A stretch of DNA of 9,101 nt, from the NCBI GenBank assembly GCA_041163945.1, contig JBEAQJ010000091.1, positions 1 through 9,101 on the forward strand, given 5' to 3'. The translations under genes and the position numbers were made by a program. This document shows, in pieces, positions 5,912 to 9,101 of this stretch. The stretch's first letter is position 1; each line of letters begins with the position of its first letter. The notes beneath the pieces were generated by a model. That model searched no databases and was not told the DNA's origin. It was given only the letters and a program-made list of their open reading frames with translations. The DNA comes from Roseicyclus sp041163945 (GTDB lineage Bacteria; Pseudomonadota; Alphaproteobacteria; Rhodobacterales; Rhodobacteraceae).

Positions 5912-6922
5912 TTATTGGGCGGCGGAGATTTCGCGCGCGCGGGCCAGGATCGCGTCGGCGTCGATCCCGGCATCGGCCTGACCGGCGACCCAGGCGTCGC
6001 TAGCGGCGGCCACGGCCTCGTCCCAGGCGGCCTGGGTCTGGGCATCCATGCTGATGAAGGTGACACCGCCCGCCTGTTTCAGCGCCGCATCGATCTCGGC
6101 CTCGCCGGTATCGATCCGGGCAGCGATCCATTCGGCCAGAGCGCGACCGGAATGTGCATCCAACACGGCGCGGTCAGCCTCGGACAGCCGATTATAGCTG
6201 TCCCTGTTCATCAGGATCGCCAGCGGGCTGGCAACCAGCCGGGTTTCGGTGATGTTCGGTGCCACCTCGTACAGGCGGAAAGTCCGGTAGGCATCCATGG
6301 CCCAGATCGCGCCGGACACCACATCGCGTTCAATGTTCTCATAGACCTGCGGCGCCGGGATCGGCACGCCCGAGGCGCCCATCATTTCCAGCACACGCGC
6401 CCCGAAGGCTGAGGGTGATCGCATCCGCATCCCCTCGAGGTCAGTGGGCAAGGTAACGGGCTCCGCCGAAAACACCCGGTAGCCCGGTGTCGTGAACAGT
6501 GCGATGATGTGGTAATCTGCATATTCGCCGGTGAGCACGCCCTCCTCCAGAAGGGTGTTGAGAATCTCAGTGCCGGTGGCGCTGTGGTCGATCAGGCCGG
6601 GAACTTCTATGACCGAGGTCGCGGGAAACAGGCCCGCCGTATAGGTCGGCACAACAAAGGCGATATCTGCCACGCCCGCAGCGACTAGATCGGCCTGTGC
6701 CGGCGGAGCGCCGAGGATGCCGCCGGGATAGAGTCGCATCGAGGCATCGGTCAGCTCGGGGCTGACCTCGTCGATCCAGGCCTGAAGCGTCTGCGAGAAA
6801 AAGCCCGGCGCAGGCTCGAAGCTCGATACCCGCAGTTCCTGCGCTATGGCAGGCAGGGTCGGGATCGTGAAGAGGGCAATGGCGGCCAGCGCCGCACCGG
6901 CGCCTTTTCTTATGAATGTCAT
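5912..6922 (-). CDS. dctP: TRAP transporter substrate-binding protein DctP
   Basis: A 336-residue periplasmic solute receptor. A signal peptide is evident: basic 'FIRKGAG', hydrophobic 'AALAAIALFTI', and a likely cleavage after 'PAIA' at residue 27. The mature part follows the DctP pattern, including 'YPGGILGAPPAQADLVAAGV' at 65-84, 'LEGMRMRSPSA' at 162-172 whose Arg168 sits at the position of the family's carboxylate-binding arginine, and 'YENIERDVVSGAI' at 194-206. The arginine suggests a ligand with a carboxylate. A very good ribosome binding site, GGGAGGA at 6934-6928, lies 5 nt before the ATG. The gene is third in the transporter block, 24 bp after dctM, next to the degradation enzymes, so the ligand is likely their substrate, an aromatic or hydroxylated aromatic acid (inference). 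Confidence 0.92.
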   Translation of the reverse strand: MTFIRKGAGAALAAIALFTIPTLPAIAQELRVSSFEPAPGFFSQTLQAWIDEVSPELTDASMRLYPGGILGAPPAQADLVAAGVADIAFVVPTYTAGLFPATSVIEVPGLIDHSATGTEILNTLLEEGVLTGEYADYHIIALFTTPGYRVFSAEPVTLPTDLEGMRMRSPSAFGARVLEMMGASGVPIPAPQVYENIERDVVSGAIWAMDAYRTFRLYEVAPNITETRLVASPLAILMNRDSYNRLSEADRAVLDAHSGRALAEWIAARIDTGEAEIDAALKQAGGVTFISMDAQTQAAWDEAVAAASDAWVAGQADAGIDADAILARAREISAAQ

Positions 6923-6946
6923 CTGGTTCCTCCCTTTATGACATTT

Positions 6947-8251
6947 TCAAAGTGCGACCTGCGGCAACCACAGGACGATGATTGGAAAGGCTACGATCAG
7001 CAGGACCCGCACCACATCGGCCAGAACGAAGGGCAGAACTCCGCGCCACAGCTCTGTCATCTTGATGTCCGGGCTGGTCGCCTTGAGAACGAAAAGGTTC
7101 ATGCCCACCGGTGGCGTAATCAGTCCCATTTCAACTACCATAACGGCGTATATGCCGAACCAGATCAGGTCGATATGGGCCGCCTCGGCGATCGGCACGA
7201 ACAGTGGGACGGTCAAAAGCAGCATCGCGAGGCTGTCCATCAGCGTGCCCATGACAAGATAGATCGCGCTCATCAGCAGGAGCACCATCAGCGGCTGGTC
7301 CAGGAGTCCGCCGAACATCGAGGTCAGTGAAAATGGCAGCCCGCTGAGTGTCAGGAAAAAGTTGAACAGGTTAGCGGCGATGAGCACCAGATAGAGCCCG
7401 CCGCAGGTGACAGCCGTATCCGTTACGGCCTTTACGATACCGTCGAAGGACAGGCGCCGCGACAGCACCCCGTAAAGCAGGACTACGGCAACCCCGACTG
7501 CGGCGGTTTCATTGGCGGTGAAAAAGCCGGTCCAGAGGCCGCCCATGATGATCGCGAAGACCCCGACCGGAGGCAGAAGTTCAGCCAGCGCTGCTGTTCG
7601 GGCGGCCTGCTCGGCTCTGGCATGGAGTGGCGCGCCAGAGCGGCCGGCCATGATCGGCAGCCAGATCGCCAAGCAATAGAGCAGTACCGCCAGCAAGATC
7701 GGCCCGGCCGTGGCCAAAAGTAGCTTGCGGATCGATTGCTCAGCCAAGAAGGCGTAGATCACCAGCACCGTCGAGGGCGGGATCAGGATGCCCAAAGTGC
7801 CGCCAGCGGCGACGGTGCCCGCCGAAAGGCTGTTGGAATAGCCCGCCGCCCGCATTTCCGGCAGGGCGATCCGGCCCATGGTCGCGGTGGTCGCGAGGGA
7901 TGACCCCGAAATCATCCCGAACCCTGCAGAGGCGCCGATCGTGGCCAGGGCCAGGCCACCCCGGCGATGGCCGATCAGCGTCCGCATCGCCATGTAGAGC
8001 CGGCTGGATAGGCCCGAATTCGCCGCGAGATTGCCCATCAGTACAAAAAGCGGCAGCATGGTCAGCGTGTAGTTAGTGACGCTTTCCCAAGTGGTGGTCG
8101 CACCTATAGCCAGGGTTCCCTCGACTCCGAGGATCATGGCGCAGCCGACCAAGGCGACCAGCCCCATGGCCACGCCGACCGGCACTTCCAGCAGGATCAG
8201 AGCGATCGCGACGGCAAAGCCGATACCGCCGAGGGTCAGGCCGCTAAGCAT
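6947..8251 (-). CDS. dctM: TRAP transporter large membrane subunit DctM
   Basis: A 434-residue polytopic membrane protein, the channel subunit that drives import with the sodium or proton gradient. Hydrophobic segments run through the whole length, about a dozen. Family signatures include 'MLPLFVLMGNLAANSGLS' at 65-82, 'GMISGSSLATTATMG' at 112-126, 'ALPEM' at 129-133, 'GGTLGILIPPS' at 150-160, and a late 'GLITPPVGMNLFVLK' repeat of the proline motif. I chose the ATG at 8251: GGAG lies 9 nt upstream inside dctQ and the protein then starts directly at the first membrane helix. A farther in-frame ATG at 8314 would add 21 non-membrane residues. The start overlaps the dctQ stop by 8 bp, which suggests coupled translation of the two subunits. 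Confidence 0.93.
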   Translation of the reverse strand: MLSGLTLGGIGFAVAIALILLEVPVGVAMGLVALVGCAMILGVEGTLAIGATTTWESVTNYTLTMLPLFVLMGNLAANSGLSSRLYMAMRTLIGHRRGGLALATIGASAGFGMISGSSLATTATMGRIALPEMRAAGYSNSLSAGTVAAGGTLGILIPPSTVLVIYAFLAEQSIRKLLLATAGPILLAVLLYCLAIWLPIMAGRSGAPLHARAEQAARTAALAELLPPVGVFAIIMGGLWTGFFTANETAAVGVAVVLLYGVLSRRLSFDGIVKAVTDTAVTCGGLYLVLIAANLFNFFLTLSGLPFSLTSMFGGLLDQPLMVLLLMSAIYLVMGTLMDSLAMLLLTVPLFVPIAEAAHIDLIWFGIYAVMVVEMGLITPPVGMNLFVLKATSPDIKMTELWRGVLPFVLADVVRVLLIVAFPIIVLWLPQVAL

Positions 8252-8720
8252 TGCGCAAGGCTCCACGCAGCTTGATGACAAGGTTGTACAGCGCGCCGGC
8301 AAGGCTTGCCGCAAAGGTCAGGGCGACCACGGTCAGCAGAATGCCCATCGGCAGCATGAGGTCCTGGGTCGTTTCCGGCCCACCCCATTTGCTGTGCGCG
8401 AATTGCGCGGTAATCCATAGCATCATCGCTGCGAAGACGGTCGAGAACACCGCGCCAAGGATGCCAAGCGCATGCTTGAAAAGACGGGGGCTCAGCTCGC
8501 TTAATAGGCGTGCTGTCACCTTCTGGTCGCGGGCATAGCAGACCGGTATCGACAACAGAGCCCCGAAACCTATGGAAAGGGTAGTGAATTCGATCACACC
8601 AGGCAGGTTGCGTCCGGCAAAACTGCGCAGGATCACGTCCCACACGGTTGCTCCGGCCCCCAGCAGAAAGCAAGACCCGGCCAGCAGCAGGGTCACATGC
8701 GATAGGATACCACGCTTCAT
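8244..8720 (-). CDS. dctQ: TRAP transporter small membrane subunit DctQ
   Basis: A 158-residue membrane protein with four hydrophobic segments, about residues 7-27, 40-60, 83-110 and 121-145, as in DctQ proteins. The family-typical 'WDVILRSFAGRNLPGVIEFT' after the first helix and a conserved glutamate in 'GVIEFTTLSIGF' are seen. DctQ pairs with DctM to form the membrane complex. The start is uncertain. An in-frame ATG at 8807 would add 29 charged residues unlike the family and has only a weak AAGA upstream. I prefer the ATG at 8720 because it begins just before the first helix and overlaps, in an ATGA, the stop of a short ORF with a strong ribosome binding site, so it could be translated by coupling. 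It is the first recognised structural gene of the operon. Confidence 0.85.
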   Translation of the reverse strand: MKRGILSHVTLLLAGSCFLLGAGATVWDVILRSFAGRNLPGVIEFTTLSIGFGALLSIPVCYARDQKVTARLLSELSPRLFKHALGILGAVFSTVFAAMMLWITAQFAHSKWGGPETTQDLMLPMGILLTVVALTFAASLAGALYNLVIKLRGALRNA

Positions 8721-8776
8721 GTCGGCGATCCGGCGATCGGGATTTCCGCGTGTGCGACGCACAAAGGCACGTTCAT
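8717..8776 (-). CDS. Candidate 19-residue leader peptide upstream of dctQ
   Basis: An ATG at 8776 is preceded by GGGGAGG (8787-8781), the strongest Shine-Dalgarno sequence at the head of the operon, with a 4-nt gap. It opens a short frame, MNVPLCVAHAEIPIAGSPT, whose TGA overlaps the ATG of dctQ at 8720. This frame is different from dctQ, so the ribosome binding site cannot serve dctQ directly. The arrangement suggests that ribosomes translate the leader and re-initiate at dctQ. I see no run of rare or amino-acid-specific codons that would suggest classical attenuation. It may instead be a chance frame within an N-terminally longer dctQ. Confidence 0.4.
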   Translation of the reverse strand: MNVPLCVAHAEIPIAGSPT

Positions 8777-8807
8777 TCGACCTCCCCTCGAATGGCGTGG
8801 ATGACAT

Positions 8808-9101
8808 TCTTGGGCGTCAGATACATTTCAAAACAGAGGGTCCGCAGCAAAAGAGTGAAACGCGTCCGCAGAGTGGACAGCGTGCTAAGAACCCGCGGAT
8901 TTCATCTGCATCAAGGGATTCTGAGACCAGTTACAGGTTTGGCCTGAGCAAGCCGGAAGCGGTAAAAGATCCTGCAGGTAAGCGAAACCAAAAAAGGGCA
9001 GCTTCTGGAAGCATGCATTGCATGGCCTACAGCCACCCACACCCATACCTACGCAGTAGATGTCGCGTCCAGCGACCCGGCTAAACTGTTTCTGAGGGAA
9101 G
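8808..9101. promoter_or_regulatory. Upstream region of the operon, no supported gene, repeats and palindrome
   Basis: These 294 bp lie before the first operon gene and hold no ORF with family resemblance on either strand; base composition is visibly less GC-rich than the coding part. The minus-strand promoter should be here, but I could not select one confidently. GTCCGCAG occurs twice, at 8840-8847 and 8864-8871, exactly 24 bp apart, and the second copy is the left arm of an imperfect palindrome ending in GTGGAC at 8873-8878. A perfect palindrome with one central base, CATGCA-T-TGCATG, lies at 9012-9024. These are candidate regulator binding sites, with the operon's own IclR protein as the obvious candidate. 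Confidence 0.45.

Noticed and set aside
8984..9016. Possible terminator on the minus strand: GCTTCCAGAAGC followed by a T-run
   Set aside because: The stem is at most 4-5 bp with a very small loop, and the T-run starts several bases after it, so it does not meet the form of an intrinsic terminator.
8572..9084. 170-codon plus-strand open frame over dctQ and its upstream region
   Set aside because: It is antisense to a clear membrane protein and low in recognisable features; it has no homology-like segment and continues only by chance into the noncoding part.
8885..9100. Minus-strand frame open from the right edge, with a possible ATG at 9046
   Set aside because: The translation is cysteine- and proline-rich with no known pattern, no ribosome binding site is evident, and composition is unlike the genes nearby. 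It could be the end of an unseen gene but I cannot support it.
1..9101. CRISPR arrays, tRNA or rRNA genes, toxin-antitoxin or defence genes
   Set aside because: No regularly spaced repeats, no tRNA-like cloverleaf segment and no characteristic defence protein motif were found on either strand.

Overview
The window looks like a piece of an alphaproteobacterial genome, most likely Rhodobacteraceae. Coding is dense and GC-rich, a TRAP transporter sits inside a catabolic operon, and the left edge carries lambda-type head genes of the kind seen in prophages of that group. No rRNA, tRNA or core marker gene is present, so this placement is inference.

Layout. Positions 1-198 (minus) hold the N-terminal part of a plasmid pRiA4b ORF-3-like protein that runs off the left edge. 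Positions 246-913 (plus) hold a relic of a phage head module: an intact gpW-like head-tail joining gene and only the N-terminal part of a lambda-type portal gene. No terminase gene precedes them. Positions 914-1105 are a junction with no recognisable gene. At 1106-1663 (plus) is a small carboxymuconolactone decarboxylase/AhpD-fold protein, facing the operon that fills the rest of the window.

The operon runs on the minus strand from about 8776 down to 1660: short leader ORF, dctQ, dctM, dctP, type I extradiol ring-cleavage dioxygenase, MhpA-like flavin hydroxylase, fumarylacetoacetate-hydrolase-family enzyme, MhpR-like IclR regulator. Adjacent genes overlap by 8 or 4 bp or are separated by 3 to 78 bp, and the four structural coding blocks from dctM downstream mostly carry clear ribosome binding sites. 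The proposed logic is uptake of an aromatic acid or phenol by the TRAP system, ring hydroxylation by the flavoprotein, meta-cleavage by the VOC-fold dioxygenase, and hydrolysis of the cleavage product by the FAH-family enzyme, under control of the IclR protein. The substrate cannot be read from sequence. The hydrolase type (FAH family instead of the alpha/beta-hydrolase MhpC) and the absence of mhpD, mhpE and mhpF homologues distinguish it from the classical phenylpropionate route and recall pathways through trihydroxylated rings.

Fine-scale signals of interest are a 19-residue leader ORF with a strong Shine-Dalgarno sequence whose stop overlaps the likely dctQ start, a promoter placed so that the regulator mRNA may be leaderless, a perfect 9-bp stem just after dctP, and repeat/palindrome elements upstream of the operon. 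Positions 8808-9101 contain no gene that I can support.
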